Shown piece after piece: positions 26,171 through 36,629 of a stretch of DNA of 64,000 bases. Under the pieces are notes generated by a model. The model searched no databases. It was not told the DNA's origin and saw only the letters and a list, made by a program, of their open reading frames with translations. A program made the translations under genes and the position numbers. Origin of the DNA: Bradyrhizobium betae (GTDB lineage Bacteria > Pseudomonadota > Alphaproteobacteria > Rhizobiales > Xanthobacteraceae); contig NZ_CP044543.1 in assembly GCF_008932115.1 (NCBI RefSeq), positions 806,001 through 870,000 on the forward strand, given 5' to 3'. Numbering within the stretch: the first letter of the stretch is position 1; each line of letters opens with the position of its first letter.

Positions 26171-27058
26171 TCAGGTCGCGGCGATCTCGTGCCCCGCCAT
26201 CAGTTCCAGCGCCCGTACCATCGCCGAGTGATCCCAGCCCTTGCCGCCATGCGCGGTGCAGGATGAAAACAATTGCTGCGCCAACGCCGTGCTCGGCAAC
26301 GACAGGCCGAGCGCGCGAGCGCCTTCGAGCGCGAGGTTGAGATCCTTCTGGTGCAGCTCGAAGCGGAAGCCGGGCTCGAAATTACGCTTCACCATGCGCT
26401 CGCCATGCACCTCGAGGATACGCGAGGATGCGAACCCTCCCATCAACGCCTTGCGCACCAGCGCTGGGTCGGCCCCGGCTTTGGATGCGAACAACAGCGC
26501 TTCGCTGACCGCCTCGATGGTCAGTGCGACGATGATCTGGTTGGCGACCTTCGTGGTCTGGCCGTCGCCATTGGAGCCGACATGCGTGACGTTCTTGCCC
26601 ATTCTGTCGAAGATCGGCTTCATGGTGTTGAAAGCCCGCTCAGGCCCGCCGACCATGATGGTGAGGCTTGCAGCCTTGGCGCCGACCTCCCCGCCGGACA
26701 CCGGCGCGTCGAGATAGTCGGCGCCGAGCGCCTCGATCTTCCTGGCGAACTCCTTGGTCGCCAGCGGCGAGATCGAGCTCATGTCGACGACGATCTTGCC
26801 CCTGGAAATGCCGCTCGCGACCCCGTCCTTGCCGAACAGCACCGCCTCGACATGCGGCGTATCCGGCACCATGATGATGACGGCATCCGCCTCCTCCGCG
26901 ACCCGCTTGCCCGACTTGCAGGGTACGCCGCCGGCAGCGATCAGCTCAGGGGCAACAGGCATGACGTCATGCAGGAGAACACGATGGCCTGCGGCCAGGA
27001 GATGACCGGCCATCGGCCGTCCCATGGTGCCAAGTCCGATGAAGCCGATGTCGATCAT
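26171..27058 (-). CDS. glxR: 2-hydroxy-3-oxopropionate (tartronate semialdehyde) reductase
   Basis: 295 residues of the beta-hydroxyacid dehydrogenase family. NAD(P) motif IGFIGLGTMGRPMAGHLL at the N-terminus, substrate motif YLDAPVSGGEVGAKAASLTIMVGG, and catalytic lysine segment GNGDGQTTKVANQIIVA. It reduces tartronate semialdehyde to glycerate. As the last gene behind gcl and hyi it completes the glyoxylate-to-glycerate route; the spacing to hyi is 12 bp. Confidence 0.92.
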   Translation of the reverse strand: MIDIGFIGLGTMGRPMAGHLLAAGHRVLLHDVMPVAPELIAAGGVPCKSGKRVAEEADAVIIMVPDTPHVEAVLFGKDGVASGISRGKIVVDMSSISPLATKEFARKIEALGADYLDAPVSGGEVGAKAASLTIMVGGPERAFNTMKPIFDRMGKNVTHVGSNGDGQTTKVANQIIVALTIEAVSEALLFASKAGADPALVRKALMGGFASSRILEVHGERMVKRNFEPGFRFELHQKDLNLALEGARALGLSLPSTALAQQLFSSCTAHGGKGWDHSAMVRALELMAGHEIAAT

Positions 27059-27070
27059 GATCAGATGTCC

Positions 27071-27856
27071 TCAGGTCTCGAATGTCTGCGCTGCGTGCCA
27101 TGACAGACCTTCCAGCGTCGTGGTGCGCGGCTTGTATTCGCAGCCGATCCAGCCGCGATAGCCGATCGCGTCGAGATGGCGGAACAGGAAGGGATAGTTG
27201 ATCTCGCCGGTGCCGGGCTCGTTGCGCCCGGGATTGTCGGCAAGCTGGATGTGCGCAATCTGCGGCAGATATTCCTGCATGGTACGGGCGAGATCGCCCT
27301 CCATGATCTGCATGTGATAGATGTCGTACTGAATGAATAGATTGTTCGACCGCACCTCGGAGATCAGTTGCACTGCCTGCTCGGTGCCGCTCAGGTGGAA
27401 GCCGGGAATGTCGAGCGTGTTGATCGGCTCGACCAGTAGCCTGATGTTTTCGCGCGCCAGCGTCGAGGCCGCAAAACGCAAATTACCAACCAGCGTCTCC
27501 TGAAGCTCGCGCGGATCGGCATCGACAGGCGCGATGCCGACGAGGCAGTTGAGCTGCTCGCAGTCGAGCGCCTTGGCGTAATCGATGGCGCGGAACACAC
27601 CGTCGCGGAATTCGGCGGTGCGATCAGGCAGGATCGCGATGCCCCGCTCGCCATTGGCCCAATTGCCCGCCGGCAGATTGTGCAGCACCTGCGTCAGCCC
27701 GTGAGCCCCGAGCTGCTCGCGCAACTGCGCCTTGTCGAAATCATAGGGAAAGAGATACTCGACCCCGGCAAAGCCCGCCGCTTTCGCCGCGGCAAAGCGG
27801 TCGATGAACGGCATCTCGTTGAAGAGCATGGTGAGGTTGGCGGCGAATTTCGGCAT
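27071..27856 (-). CDS. hyi: Hydroxypyruvate isomerase
   Basis: 261 residues from the ATG at 27856; the open frame runs further upstream into gcl but homology starts at MPKFAANLTMLFNEMPFIDRF. TIM-barrel metal-dependent sugar isomerase fold with EPINTLDIPGFHLSG, IQYDIYHMQIMEGDLA and GCEYKP near the end, typical of Hyi. It interconverts hydroxypyruvate and tartronate semialdehyde. It lies 11 bp after gcl. Confidence 0.92.
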   Translation of the reverse strand: MPKFAANLTMLFNEMPFIDRFAAAKAAGFAGVEYLFPYDFDKAQLREQLGAHGLTQVLHNLPAGNWANGERGIAILPDRTAEFRDGVFRAIDYAKALDCEQLNCLVGIAPVDADPRELQETLVGNLRFAASTLARENIRLLVEPINTLDIPGFHLSGTEQAVQLISEVRSNNLFIQYDIYHMQIMEGDLARTMQEYLPQIAHIQLADNPGRNEPGTGEINYPFLFRHLDAIGYRGWIGCEYKPRTTTLEGLSWHAAQTFET

Positions 27857-27867
27857 GATGCTGACCC

Positions 27868-29658
27868 CTATTCCGCCGGCTGAAGCACGCCGGGCCTGAT
27901 GGTCCCGACCCCGTCGAGAGCCAGGTCCAGCACCTCCTCGAACTCGACGATGTTGTCGATCTCCGTGCCCATGGCGATGTTGGTGACGCGTTCGAGGATG
28001 AACTCGACCACCACGGGCACACGGTGCTTCGCCATCAATTCGCGCGCGGTCGCGAACGCCGCCCGGGAGTCTCTGGGGTCGGTGACGCGAATCGCCTTGC
28101 ACCCGAGGCCTTCGGCGACGGCAACATGATCGACACCATAACCGCCGAGCTCGGGCGCATTGATGTTCTCGAAGGAAAGCTGGACGTGATAGTCCATGTC
28201 GAAGCCGCGCTGGGCCTGACGGATCAGACCGAGATAGGAATTGTTCACGACGACGTGGATGTAGGGCAGATTGAACTGCGCCCCGACCGCGAGCTCCTCG
28301 ATCAGGAACTGGAAGTCGTAATCGCCCGACAGCGCGACGATGTCGCGATCAGGGCACGCCGCGCGCACGCCGAGCGCCGCCGGCAGCGTCCAGCCGAGTG
28401 GACCCGCCTGCCCGGCATTGATCCAGTGGCGCGGCTTGTAGACGCCGAGGAATTGCGCACCCGCGATCTGCGACAGGCCGATCACCGTGACATAGGTGGT
28501 GTCGCGGCCGAACGCCTTGTTCATCTCCTCGTAGACGCGCTGCGGCTTGATCGGCACATTGTCGAAATGGCTCTTGCGTAGCATCGTCTTCTTGCGATCG
28601 CGGCAGGCAGCGGGCCACGCCTGGCGCTCGCGCAGCCTCCCTGACCGGCGCCACTCCCTGGCGACGGTGACGAAGAGCTCGAGCGCCGCCTTGGCGTCCG
28701 AGACGATGCCGAGATCAGGATTGAACACGCGCCCGATCTGGGTCGGTTCGATGTCGACATGCACGAAGGTACGGCCCTTGGTGTAGGTCTCGACCGAACC
28801 GGTGTGACGGTTGGCCCAGCGATTGCCGATGCCGAGCACGAAATCGGATTCGAGCATGGTGGCGTTGCCGTAGCGGTGGCTGGTCTGAAGGCCGACCATG
28901 CCGGCCATCAGCACGTGATCGTCGGGGATCGCACCCCATCCCATCAGCGTCGGCACCACCGGCACGTTCGCGATCTCGGCGAACTCCACCAGCAACTCCG
29001 AGGCATCGGCGTTGATGACGCCGCCGCCCGCCACGATCAGCGGCCGCTCGGCCGCATTCAGCATTTCCAAGGCCTTCTCGACCTGCTTGCGCGTCGCCGC
29101 CGGCTTGTAGACCGGCAGCGGCTCGTAGGTCTCGTCGTCGAACTCGATCTCGGCGAGCTGCACGTCGAGCGGCATGTCGATCAGCACCGGCCCCGGCCGC
29201 CCCGAACGCATGACGTGAAACGCCTGGCTGAACACCCGCGGCACCAGCGCCGGTTCGCGCACCGTCACCGCCCATTTGGTAACGGGCTTTGCGATCGACT
29301 CGATGTCGACCGCCTGGAAGTCTTCCTTGTAGAGCCGCGCCCGCGGCGCCTGCCCGGTGATGCAAAGGATCGGAATGGAGTCGGCGATCGCCGAATAGAG
29401 CCCGGTGATCATGTCGGTGCCGGCTGGCCCCGACGTGCCGATGCAGACGCCGATATTGCCGGCCTTGGCCCGCGTATAGCCCTCGGCCATGTGCGAGGCG
29501 CCCTCGACATGCCGCGCCAGGATGTGGCGGATCGAACCGCGCTTCTTCAGCGCCGAGTAAAGCGGGTTGATCGCGGCCCCGGGAACACCGAAGGCCGTCG
29601 AGATGCCCTCCTTCTCCAGAATTCGCACGGCCGCATCGATAGCTCGCATCTTCGCCAT
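27868..29658 (-). CDS. gcl: Glyoxylate carboligase
   Basis: 596 residues of the acetohydroxyacid-synthase-like TPP family. The Gcl-specific [17 protein letters not shown] appears near residue 25, where other family members have a glutamate-containing activating loop; Gcl is known for having valine there instead. The TPP motif [19 protein letters not shown]...[12 protein letters not shown] is intact. It condenses two glyoxylates to tartronate semialdehyde and CO2. It heads the gcl-hyi-glxR operon, which could absorb glyoxylate from purine breakdown (the neighbouring adenine deaminase) or from oxalate-linked metabolism elsewhere in the window. Confidence 0.95.
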   Translation of the reverse strand: MAKMRAIDAAVRILEKEGISTAFGVPGAAINPLYSALKKRGSIRHILARHVEGASHMAEGYTRAKAGNIGVCIGTSGPAGTDMITGLYSAIADSIPILCITGQAPRARLYKEDFQAVDIESIAKPVTKWAVTVREPALVPRVFSQAFHVMRSGRPGPVLIDMPLDVQLAEIEFDDETYEPLPVYKPAATRKQVEKALEMLNAAERPLIVAGGGVINADASELLVEFAEIANVPVVPTLMGWGAIPDDHVLMAGMVGLQTSHRYGNATMLESDFVLGIGNRWANRHTGSVETYTKGRTFVHVDIEPTQIGRVFNPDLGIVSDAKAALELFVTVAREWRRSGRLRERQAWPAACRDRKKTMLRKSHFDNVPIKPQRVYEEMNKAFGRDTTYVTVIGLSQIAGAQFLGVYKPRHWINAGQAGPLGWTLPAALGVRAACPDRDIVALSGDYDFQFLIEELAVGAQFNLPYIHVVVNNSYLGLIRQAQRGFDMDYHVQLSFENINAPELGGYGVDHVAVAEGLGCKAIRVTDPRDSRAAFATARELMAKHRVPVVVEFILERVTNIAMGTEIDNIVEFEEVLDLALDGVGTIRPGVLQPAE

Positions 29659-29711
29659 ATCGGACCTCGCTCAGGTTGCGTCAGCGAGCGAGATCATCAG
29701 GCGCACGGAAG

Positions 29712-29763
29712 CCGATCTCAACGAGATCGGTTTTATTTTCCACGATGCGGCAGCCGTGGAAAA
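29712..29763. promoter_or_regulatory. Two stacked inverted repeats upstream of gcl
   Basis: First repeat CCGATCTC-AAC-GAGATCGG (29712-29730), followed on the plus strand by TTTTATTTT. Second repeat TTTTCCACG, a 10-bp spacer, CGTGGAAAA (29736-29763). Both lie 54-105 bp before the gcl start. The second resembles the palindromes bound by IclR/AllR-type regulators of glyoxylate genes; the first could also act as a plus-strand terminator. Confidence 0.45.
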
Positions 29764-29810
29764 AACGCGGCGGCCTCAGTCGGTTAGGTCGAGACATCCG
29801 TGAAAGCGGA

Positions 29811-31613
29811 TCACTCGAACAGCGGCACAAGCTCCATCTGCGGGACCAGCACGAGACCCTTGTCGGTGATGCGAATTTCCGGAATGACCGATAGCGGAAT
29901 CAAATTGAACCCCATGTAGGGGATGGTGCAGCCGGCTTCCGTCCATTCCTTCTTCAGCACCTTGACCTCTTCGGCGACCTCCGTGACGCGTTTGTCGGAG
30001 AGCAGGCCGGCAATCGGCAGCGGCACCAGCGCCCTCACCTCGCCGTCGGCGACGACGCAGACCGCGCCCTGATGCTGCTTGATGGCAGCGATCGCCACAT
30101 GCATATCCGGCTCGTTGGTTCCGGCAACGATGATGTTATGGCTGTCGTGGCCGACGCTGGAGGCGACCGCGCCGCGCTTCAGGCCAAAATCCCTGAGCAG
30201 GCCATGAGCGACGTTGCCGGCCGATTTGCCGTGGCGCTCGACCACCGTCACGAAGCACAGGCCGTACCGTTCAAACAGCGACGGCCAGTCCTTGGCCGGT
30301 TCGACCGCGACCTTCTCATGGATCAGCGTGATCCCCGGCAACGCGGTCTTGATGGCGTTGACCGTGCAGGCCTTCGCCGGCAACTCCGGCGTCAGCTTCA
30401 TCTTGTCCGGCAGCTTCACCGTCGCATAGGCCGCCTTCGGGTATTGATAGCGCTGCGACAGCGCCTGATCGAGACGCGGCGTGATCTTGCCGTGCTCGAC
30501 CACCAGCTCGCCGCCGTACCAGGTGCATTGCGGCTTGAACTGATCGTCCATCAGCACGAGATCGGCGCGGCGACCTCCGCCGAGCCCGCCGATATTGCCG
30601 TCCATGCCGAAGCGCGTCGCGCCATGCAGCGAGCCCATCGACCAAGCTTGCTCCGGCGACATTCCGGCCTTCACCGCCTCGCGCACCACCCAGTCGAGGC
30701 CGAACAGCAGGAGGTCGTCGGCATCTCGGTCGTCGGTGCACACGGCGGTGCGCTTGTGCGAGGCGCCGAGCTCGGTGATGGTACGGATCGCCTGTGGCAG
30801 CGAATGCCAGGGCGTGGTCGGCGGCCCGCCGCGCAGAAACACCCAGACGCCGGCATCGAGCAGATCGTCGGCGATATCGCGGTCGATCGCCTCGTGCGTG
30901 TCGGTGACGCCTGATGCCGCATAGGCCGCAACGAATTCGCGGCCGTAGACGTGGCCGGACACCGGCCGCCCCCGCTTCAAGGCAGCAGCGAGAATCGCGT
31001 GGCTGCGCTCGTCGCTCATCGTCACCGGCACGAAATCCATCTTCTCGCCGAGCGCCACCGCCTCAGGCCAGCGGTCGAACAGGCCGGCGATCTTGTCAGG
31101 CGTGAGATCGCCGCCCGCCGTCTCCAGTTCGGCCGAGGTCGCCGGAACAGTCGACGGCACCGTCAGAAAGATCGAGAGCGGCGCCTCGCGCGCGTCCTCC
31201 AGCATTGCCTCCACGCCGGCGACATCCATGACGTTGCCGATCTCGTGGCTGTCGCAGAAGATCGTGGTGGTACCGTTGAGAAGGGCGGCCTCCGCATAGG
31301 CGCAGGCCGTCACCATCGAGGATTCGATGTGGATGTGCGGGTCGACCAGGCCCGGCGCGACAATGCCGCCGGCCGCGTCGTAGAGCGGAACATCGCGCCA
31401 GACCTTCTTCGCCGCCCCGGCCGGCTTCACCGCAGCAATGCGGCCGCCGGTGATCCAGACCTCGCGGTTGGCGTGGATGCGCTCTGAATAGGTCGAGAGC
31501 ACCCGTGCACCCGTGAGGACGAGATCCGGCGCGACGCGCGCGGACGCGGCATCGGCCAGGCGCCGGGTCATCGCATGCAGCGGTGCGACGGCGAAGCGGG
31601 TAAGTTTTGTCAT
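29811..31613 (-). CDS. ade: Adenine deaminase
   Basis: 600 residues of the amidohydrolase superfamily. Metal motif [16 protein letters not shown], then [37 protein letters not shown] and the late [18 protein letters not shown] characteristic of Ade. It hydrolyses adenine to hypoxanthine and ammonia. It is on the same strand as gcl-hyi-glxR, with 152 bp between, so it may share purine-to-glyoxylate physiology but probably has a separate promoter. Confidence 0.94.
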   Translation of the reverse strand: MTKLTRFAVAPLHAMTRRLADAASARVAPDLVLTGARVLSTYSERIHANREVWITGGRIAAVKPAGAAKKVWRDVPLYDAAGGIVAPGLVDPHIHIESSMVTACAYAEAALLNGTTTIFCDSHEIGNVMDVAGVEAMLEDAREAPLSIFLTVPSTVPATSAELETAGGDLTPDKIAGLFDRWPEAVALGEKMDFVPVTMSDERSHAILAAALKRGRPVSGHVYGREFVAAYAASGVTDTHEAIDRDIADDLLDAGVWVFLRGGPPTTPWHSLPQAIRTITELGASHKRTAVCTDDRDADDLLLFGLDWVVREAVKAGMSPEQAWSMGSLHGATRFGMDGNIGGLGGGRRADLVLMDDQFKPQCTWYGGELVVEHGKITPRLDQALSQRYQYPKAAYATVKLPDKMKLTPELPAKACTVNAIKTALPGITLIHEKVAVEPAKDWPSLFERYGLCFVTVVERHGKSAGNVAHGLLRDFGLKRGAVASSVGHDSHNIIVAGTNEPDMHVAIAAIKQHQGAVCVVADGEVRALVPLPIAGLLSDKRVTEVAEEVKVLKKEWTEAGCTIPYMGFNLIPLSVIPEIRITDKGLVLVPQMELVPLFE

Positions 31614-31698
31614 CGGGACCCTCGCGTGGCGTTACAGCCAGGCGATGGTTACGCCCTGCACTCAACCGGGCAAGCGCAAATATAGCGGCACGCCCTGC

Positions 31699-32499
31699 TC
31701 AGGCCTTAGGCGCCGAACCGCCAGCCGTGACCGCCTTTGCAGGTCTGCGCGGGTTCCGCCGTCTTGGCGATGGTGCGGCAGTGGGCTTGACCCGAATCCG
31801 CATCGACCGGCCCTTGGATTCATCGATCTCGAAGGAATTTGTCTTTCGCACAAGATCGCTCAGCTTGCGGGAGCCGTAGGTTCTCGAATCGAAATCGGGG
31901 GCGAGGTTGGTCAACCCTTTTCCGACTTCCCCGAGAGAGACCCATCCGTCTTCGCTTTCCATCTGGGCGATGACTTTCTTGATCATGGGGATGGCTGCGT
32001 CAGGGGGTTGAAGCAGCGGCGACCTCGAGGCGGCATCCTGGGTGTTCGCCGGGACAGCAAGCAGATTCTCGGTGTAGACGAACCTCCGGCAGGCCTGCCG
32101 GAAGCTTTCCGGCGTCTTCTGCTCGCCGAACCCGAAGACGTCGACGCCCTGCTCCCGGATGCGGGCGGCCAGACGGGTAAAGTCGCTGTCGGAGGACACC
32201 AGGCAGAAGCCATCGAAGCGGCCGCTATGAAGCAGGTCCATGGCGTCAATGACCAGGGTTATGTCGGACGCATTCTTTCCCGTCGTATAGGCGAACTGCT
32301 GCTGCGGGATGATGGCGTGTTTCGACAGGATGTCGGCCCAACCCTTCGATCGCGCATTGGAGAAGTCGCCGTAGATGCGGCGAACGCTGGCCTCGCCGAT
32401 CTTGGCAATCTCCTCGAACAGCCCATCCGCGATTTTCGCGGAAGCATTGTCAGCATCGATCAGGACGGCGAGACGGGGCGAGCGAAGTTCCGACGGCAT
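31699..32499 (-). CDS. NYN-domain (LabA-like) nuclease with OST-HTH/LOTUS domain
   Basis: 266 residues from the ATG at 32499. The N-terminal NYN/PIN-like nuclease domain has the acidic set LIDADNASAK, GKNASDITLVIDAMDLL and CLVSSDSDFTRLA. A C-terminal winged-helix OST-HTH/LOTUS domain (about residues 165-225: MIKKVIAQMESEDGWVSLGEVG... YGSRKLSDLVRK) is followed by a basic tail (PSPRRRNPRRPAKA). The family is predicted to cut RNA, with LOTUS as an RNA-binding module. It is 53 bp downstream of tctA on the same strand, which looks incidental. Confidence 0.87.
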   Translation of the reverse strand: MPSELRSPRLAVLIDADNASAKIADGLFEEIAKIGEASVRRIYGDFSNARSKGWADILSKHAIIPQQQFAYTTGKNASDITLVIDAMDLLHSGRFDGFCLVSSDSDFTRLAARIREQGVDVFGFGEQKTPESFRQACRRFVYTENLLAVPANTQDAASRSPLLQPPDAAIPMIKKVIAQMESEDGWVSLGEVGKGLTNLAPDFDSRTYGSRKLSDLVRKTNSFEIDESKGRSMRIRVKPTAAPSPRRRNPRRPAKAVTAGGSAPKA

Positions 32500-32552
32500 G
32501 GCATTTCCCCAGGAGATTGACGCAGCATTAGACGACGCGAGCGCAGCGACGG

Positions 32553-34055
32553 CTAGTCCTCGTTCGCCTTGAAGCGTCCCATCCCCTTCAGCACGAATGG
32601 GGCCAGCAGTGCAATCAGCGCGAGGCCGAGCAGCGTCGCCGAGATCGGGCTCTGGAGCAGCGTCATGGGATCGCCGAGGCTGATCGCGAGCGCGCGGCGC
32701 AACTGGCTCTCGGCGATCGGGCCGAGGATCAGGCCGACGACGACGGGCGCGATCGGAAAATCGAACCGGCGCATCAGGAAGCCGAGCACGCCGAAGCCGG
32801 CCAGCATCGACAATTCGACCACCGACGGCTTTGCCGCGATGGTGCCCATGGTCGCGAACACGAGGATGCCGGCATAGAGCCAGGGCTGCGGGATCGCGAG
32901 CAGCCGCACCCACAGGCCGACCAGCGGCAGGTTGAGCACGAGCAGCATGCAATTGGCGATGAACAGGCTTGCGATCAGGCCCCACACCAGGTCCGGCCGC
33001 TCGGCGAACAGCAGCGGCCCCGGATTGAGTCCGTATTGCTGGAAACCCGCCAGCATCATCGCGGCGGTTGCCGAGGTCGGCAGCCCGAGCGTCAGCAACG
33101 GCACCAGCGTGCCGGCGGCGGAGGCGTTATTCGCGGCTTCCGGCCCCGCGACACCTTCGATCGCACCCTTGCCGAATTCTTCCGGGTACTTGGTCAGCCG
33201 TTTCTCGCAGGAATAGGACAGGAAGGTCGGGATCTCCGCGCCGCCCGCCGGCAGCGCGCCGATCGGAAAGCCGAACATCGTGCCGCGCAGCCATGGCTTC
33301 CACGACCGTTTCCAGTCTTCCCTGGTCATCCACAGCGAACCGCGCACCGGCTCGAGCTTTTCCTCAGTGTGGTGACGACGCGATGCGACGTAGAGCGCCT
33401 CCCCCAGCGCGAACAGGCCGACCGCGAGGGTCGTCACCTCGACGCCGTCGAGCAATTCAGGGACACCGAACGCAAGCCGCGCCTGACCGGTCAGCTTGTC
33501 GATGCCGACGAGGCCGAGCGTCAAACCGATGAACAGGCTGGTGAGGCCGCGGACCGGGGAATCGCCGAAGGTCGCCGACACCGTGACGAAGGCGACGCAC
33601 ATCAGCGCAAAATAGTCCTCAGGTCCGAAGCGCACGGCGAAATCGACCAGCCACGGCGCGAGGAACGCAAGACCAATGGTGGCGATGGTGCCGGCGACGA
33701 AGGAGCCGATCGCCGAGGTCGCGAGCGCCGGCCCGCCGCGGCCGGCCTTGGCCATCTTGTTGCCTTCGAGCGCGGTCGCCATCGAGGCGCTCTCGCCGGG
33801 CGTATTGATCAGGATCGCGGTGGTCGATCCGCCATACATGCCGCCGTAATAGATGCCGGCGAACATGATCAGCGAACCGCCGGGGTCGAGCTTGTACGTC
33901 ACCGGCAGCAGCAGCGCGACGGTCAGCGCCGGGCCGATGCCGGGCAGCACGCCCACGGCGGTGCCGAGGAACACGCCGATCAGCGCATAGAGCAGGTTCA
34001 TCGGCTGGACGGCGACCGCCATGCCATGCGCCAGCGCCGCAAAAGTGTCCATCAC
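32553..34055 (-). CDS. tctA: Tripartite tricarboxylate transporter permease TctA
   Basis: 500 residues, about 11-12 membrane helices, with the family signatures [40 protein letters not shown] and [24 protein letters not shown]. It is the large membrane component that moves carboxylates with the help of the periplasmic TctC and small TctB. It overlaps tctB by 4 bp. Confidence 0.95.
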   Translation of the reverse strand: MMDTFAALAHGMAVAVQPMNLLYALIGVFLGTAVGVLPGIGPALTVALLLPVTYKLDPGGSLIMFAGIYYGGMYGGSTTAILINTPGESASMATALEGNKMAKAGRGGPALATSAIGSFVAGTIATIGLAFLAPWLVDFAVRFGPEDYFALMCVAFVTVSATFGDSPVRGLTSLFIGLTLGLVGIDKLTGQARLAFGVPELLDGVEVTTLAVGLFALGEALYVASRRHHTEEKLEPVRGSLWMTREDWKRSWKPWLRGTMFGFPIGALPAGGAEIPTFLSYSCEKRLTKYPEEFGKGAIEGVAGPEAANNASAAGTLVPLLTLGLPTSATAAMMLAGFQQYGLNPGPLLFAERPDLVWGLIASLFIANCMLLVLNLPLVGLWVRLLAIPQPWLYAGILVFATMGTIAAKPSVVELSMLAGFGVLGFLMRRFDFPIAPVVVGLILGPIAESQLRRALAISLGDPMTLLQSPISATLLGLALIALLAPFVLKGMGRFKANED

Positions 34056-34537
34056 AGCAGTCGCTCCAGCGGGCCGGTCGGGAGGCTCAGCGTCAACAGC
34101 CGGTCGAACGCGAGATAAATCAGGGTCGACATCACGAGGGCGATGATGGAGTCGACAAGGATGGCACGGCGCCCGAACGCCGCCGACGTCGTCACGAACA
34201 GCGCCGACGTCGCCAGGATGAAGCCGCCGCCGAGGCCGATGATGGCGATCAGCAGCGCAAGGCCGACGAGGATCAAAACCACCGGCACGGGATCGGCGCT
34301 CTCGCGCGCCGGCAAATTGCCGCGCAGCGCGTCGACGAAGTTGCCGATCGCGAGCAGCGCGAGACCGCAGGCGATCACGACCGGCATCGCCTCGGGCCCC
34401 ATCCCGTACATCGTCGTGGATTGCAGACCGTGCGCATCCCAGACCAGCACCGCGGCGAGCGCGGCGAGCAACGCAGCGATGACGATGCCGGCGCGATCGA
34501 CGCGCCGCGGCGGCTGGGCGGGATCGCCTGAGGTCAT
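34052..34537 (-). CDS. tctB: Tripartite tricarboxylate transporter small membrane protein TctB
   Basis: 161 residues from the ATG at 34537, overlapping the tctC stop (ATGA). Four hydrophobic helices and the [27 protein letters not shown] motif define TctB. It links to TctA in the inner membrane. An upstream extension of the open frame is antisense-free but outside the homology and is not used. Confidence 0.9.
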   Translation of the reverse strand: MTSGDPAQPPRRVDRAGIVIAALLAALAAVLVWDAHGLQSTTMYGMGPEAMPVVIACGLALLAIGNFVDALRGNLPARESADPVPVVLILVGLALLIAIIGLGGGFILATSALFVTTSAAFGRRAILVDSIIALVMSTLIYLAFDRLLTLSLPTGPLERLL

Positions 34538-35502
34538 GACTTGACGAGGCCGACCGACCTCAGCACGTCGGTGACGCGCACCGTTTCCTTCTTCAGGAAG
34601 TCGGCGAAGGCGTCGCCGCCGAGATAGGCGTCTTCCCAACCCTTCTGCTTGAGGATTTCTTTCCAGGCGTCCGACTTCACCATCTTCTCGACCGCATCGC
34701 TCAGGGTCTTGCGCTGCTCCGGCGTGATGCCGGGAGGCGCGACCACCGAGCGCCAATTGGCGATCACGAGGTCGATGCCCTGCTCCTTGAAGGTCGGGAT
34801 GTCGCTGCCTGGGATGCGCTTCTCCGAGGTCACGCCGATCGCGCGCAGCTTGCCGGACTTGATCTGCCCGTCATATTCGCTGAGCCCCGAAATACCCGCG
34901 GTGACCTTGCCGCCGAGGATCGCGGCGAGCGACTCGCCGCCGCCGGAGAACGGAATGTAGTTGATCTTCTTGGCGTCGGCGCCCACGGCGCCGGCGAACA
35001 ACGCCGCCATCACATGATCGACACCGCCGGCCGAGCCGCCGGCGAAGGTCACCTTGGCGATATCGGCCTTCACCGCGGCAGCCAGATCCTGCGCGGTCTT
35101 GATCGGCGAATTCGCGGGGACCACGATCACCTGGATTTCCTCGGTCAGGCGCGCGATCGGCGTCACCTGATCGAGGGTGACGGGCGATTTGTTCATGGCG
35201 AGCGCACCCACCATGACGAAGCCGTTGACCATGAGCTGGTTGCCGTCACCCTTGGCACCGTTGACGAACTGGGCGATGCCGACGCTGCCGCCGGCGCCGG
35301 GAACGTTGACGACCTGCACGCTGCGCGCAACACCCGCGGCAACCAGCGCCTGCTGCATCGAACGCGCGGTCTGGTCCCAGCCACCGCCCGGTGCCGCCGG
35401 CGCCATCAGCTTCAGCTCGAGCTGCTGGGCCAAGGCCGGCATGCCCATGGCAACGGTCAACGCGACGGCCGCGCCGACAAGGCGCGCGGGAAACTGAAAC
35501 AT
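34534..35502 (-). CDS. tctC: Tripartite tricarboxylate transporter substrate-binding protein TctC/Bug
   Basis: 322 residues with a signal peptide ([19 protein letters not shown]). The Bug-family fold shows [42 protein letters not shown] and [21 protein letters not shown]. It captures a carboxylate or similar anion in the periplasm. It is the first gene of the tctCBA operon, 104 bp behind the IclR regulator. Confidence 0.93.
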   Translation of the reverse strand: MFQFPARLVGAAVALTVAMGMPALAQQLELKLMAPAAPGGGWDQTARSMQQALVAAGVARSVQVVNVPGAGGSVGIAQFVNGAKGDGNQLMVNGFVMVGALAMNKSPVTLDQVTPIARLTEEIQVIVVPANSPIKTAQDLAAAVKADIAKVTFAGGSAGGVDHVMAALFAGAVGADAKKINYIPFSGGGESLAAILGGKVTAGISGLSEYDGQIKSGKLRAIGVTSEKRIPGSDIPTFKEQGIDLVIANWRSVVAPPGITPEQRKTLSDAVEKMVKSDAWKEILKQKGWEDAYLGGDAFADFLKKETVRVTDVLRSVGLVKS

Positions 35503-35606
35503 GAGGGCATTCTCCAGGCTCGTGCGGACGCTCGCCGCATTGTGTCGTTTGGTCGCATATCAGCCAAAATAGCCGATGCTGTCCAGCGACAGGCCTGTGT
35601 TCCAAG

Positions 35607-36440
35607 CTAGCCGGAAGCCGGCATCCTTCCGCCAAGCGCGACCGTCAGCTCGCCTGCGACTTCGCGCACGATCTGGCCGATTTCCGGCAATCGGTCGTCG
35701 GTCATGCGGCTGGTCATGCCGGAGACGGAAATCGCCGCGAGCGGCTCGGCACAGTCGTTGTAGACCACTGCGGCAATACAGCGCAGGCCCATGCAAGCCT
35801 CTTCATCGTCGAGCGCGTAGCCCTGCTTGCGGATTTTCTCGAGCTCCTTGAACAGGTCGCTCGGCCGCACGATCGACTTCTCGGTCAGCCTGGGCATGCC
35901 GTGATGACGGATGACCGCGCCGACATCCGCGTCGGAATAGGTCGCGAGCACCGCCTTGCCGACGCCCGACGTCACCATGGCGACGCGGCCGCCGACCTGG
36001 GTCAGCGAGCGCATGATCTCGCGGCTCTCCATCCGGGTCAGCATGATGATGAATTCGTCGTCGACCATGGCGAGGTTGGCGGTCTCGCGGGTGAGATCGC
36101 GCAGCTTACGCAAATAGGGAATCGCCTGCGCCGAGAAATTGCGCCGCCGCGCGAAGCTCGCACCCACCGTGAAGCTGCGCACGCCGACATGCCATTTGGA
36201 TTCGGCGCGGTCGAACTGGACGAAACGGCGGCTCTCGAGCGTCGCCAGCAGGCGGTGGACGGTGGAGGCCGACAGTCCGGTGCGGACGGCGAGATCGCTG
36301 AGACGATAGCCTTCGTCGTCTTCGGACAGTGTCTCGAGGATCGACAGCGCGCGGTCGACCGACTGCACGCCGCCGTCGCGATCGGCGTCCGACGAAGATC
36401 GAGGCTCGAGCGATTTGCGCCGGATCACGTTCTTGCTCAT
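35607..36440 (-). CDS. IclR-family transcriptional regulator
   Basis: 277 residues. The N-terminal winged helix is SILETLSEDDEGYRLSDLAVRTGLSASTVHRLLATLESRRFVQ; the C-terminal effector domain has GKAVLATYSDADVGAVIRHHG and GYALDDEEACMGLRCIAAVVYN. It lies upstream of and in line with tctCBA, so control of that carboxylate transporter is the simplest reading. The family often senses aromatic or small organic acids. Confidence 0.92.
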   Translation of the reverse strand: MSKNVIRRKSLEPRSSSDADRDGGVQSVDRALSILETLSEDDEGYRLSDLAVRTGLSASTVHRLLATLESRRFVQFDRAESKWHVGVRSFTVGASFARRRNFSAQAIPYLRKLRDLTRETANLAMVDDEFIIMLTRMESREIMRSLTQVGGRVAMVTSGVGKAVLATYSDADVGAVIRHHGMPRLTEKSIVRPSDLFKELEKIRKQGYALDDEEACMGLRCIAAVVYNDCAEPLAAISVSGMTSRMTDDRLPEIGQIVREVAGELTVALGGRMPASG

Positions 36441-36477
36441 CGCGACCTGACTTTTCTCACCTCTCCCTATCTTTTTT

Positions 36478-36617
36478 CCCTCTCCCCGCTTGCGGGGAGA
36501 GGGTCAGGGTGAGGGGGAGTCTCCGCAAGGACGGTGACAGTCTGACTCGTGGAGAGTCCCCCTCACCCGAATTCGAGCTTCGCTCGAATTCGACCTCTCC
36601 CCGCACGCGGGGAGAGG
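36478..36617. repeat. Palindromic intergenic repeat (family C)
   Basis: Left arm CCCTCTCCCCGCTTGCGGGGA and right arm CCTCTCCCCGCACGCGGGGAG, each also a hairpin, with inner arms GAGGGGGAGTCTCC and GGAGAGTCCCCCTC. Relative of 16984-17118. It sits between iclR and the CoA-ligase gene. Confidence 0.8.
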
Positions 36618-36629
36618 TGAAGTAGCAGC

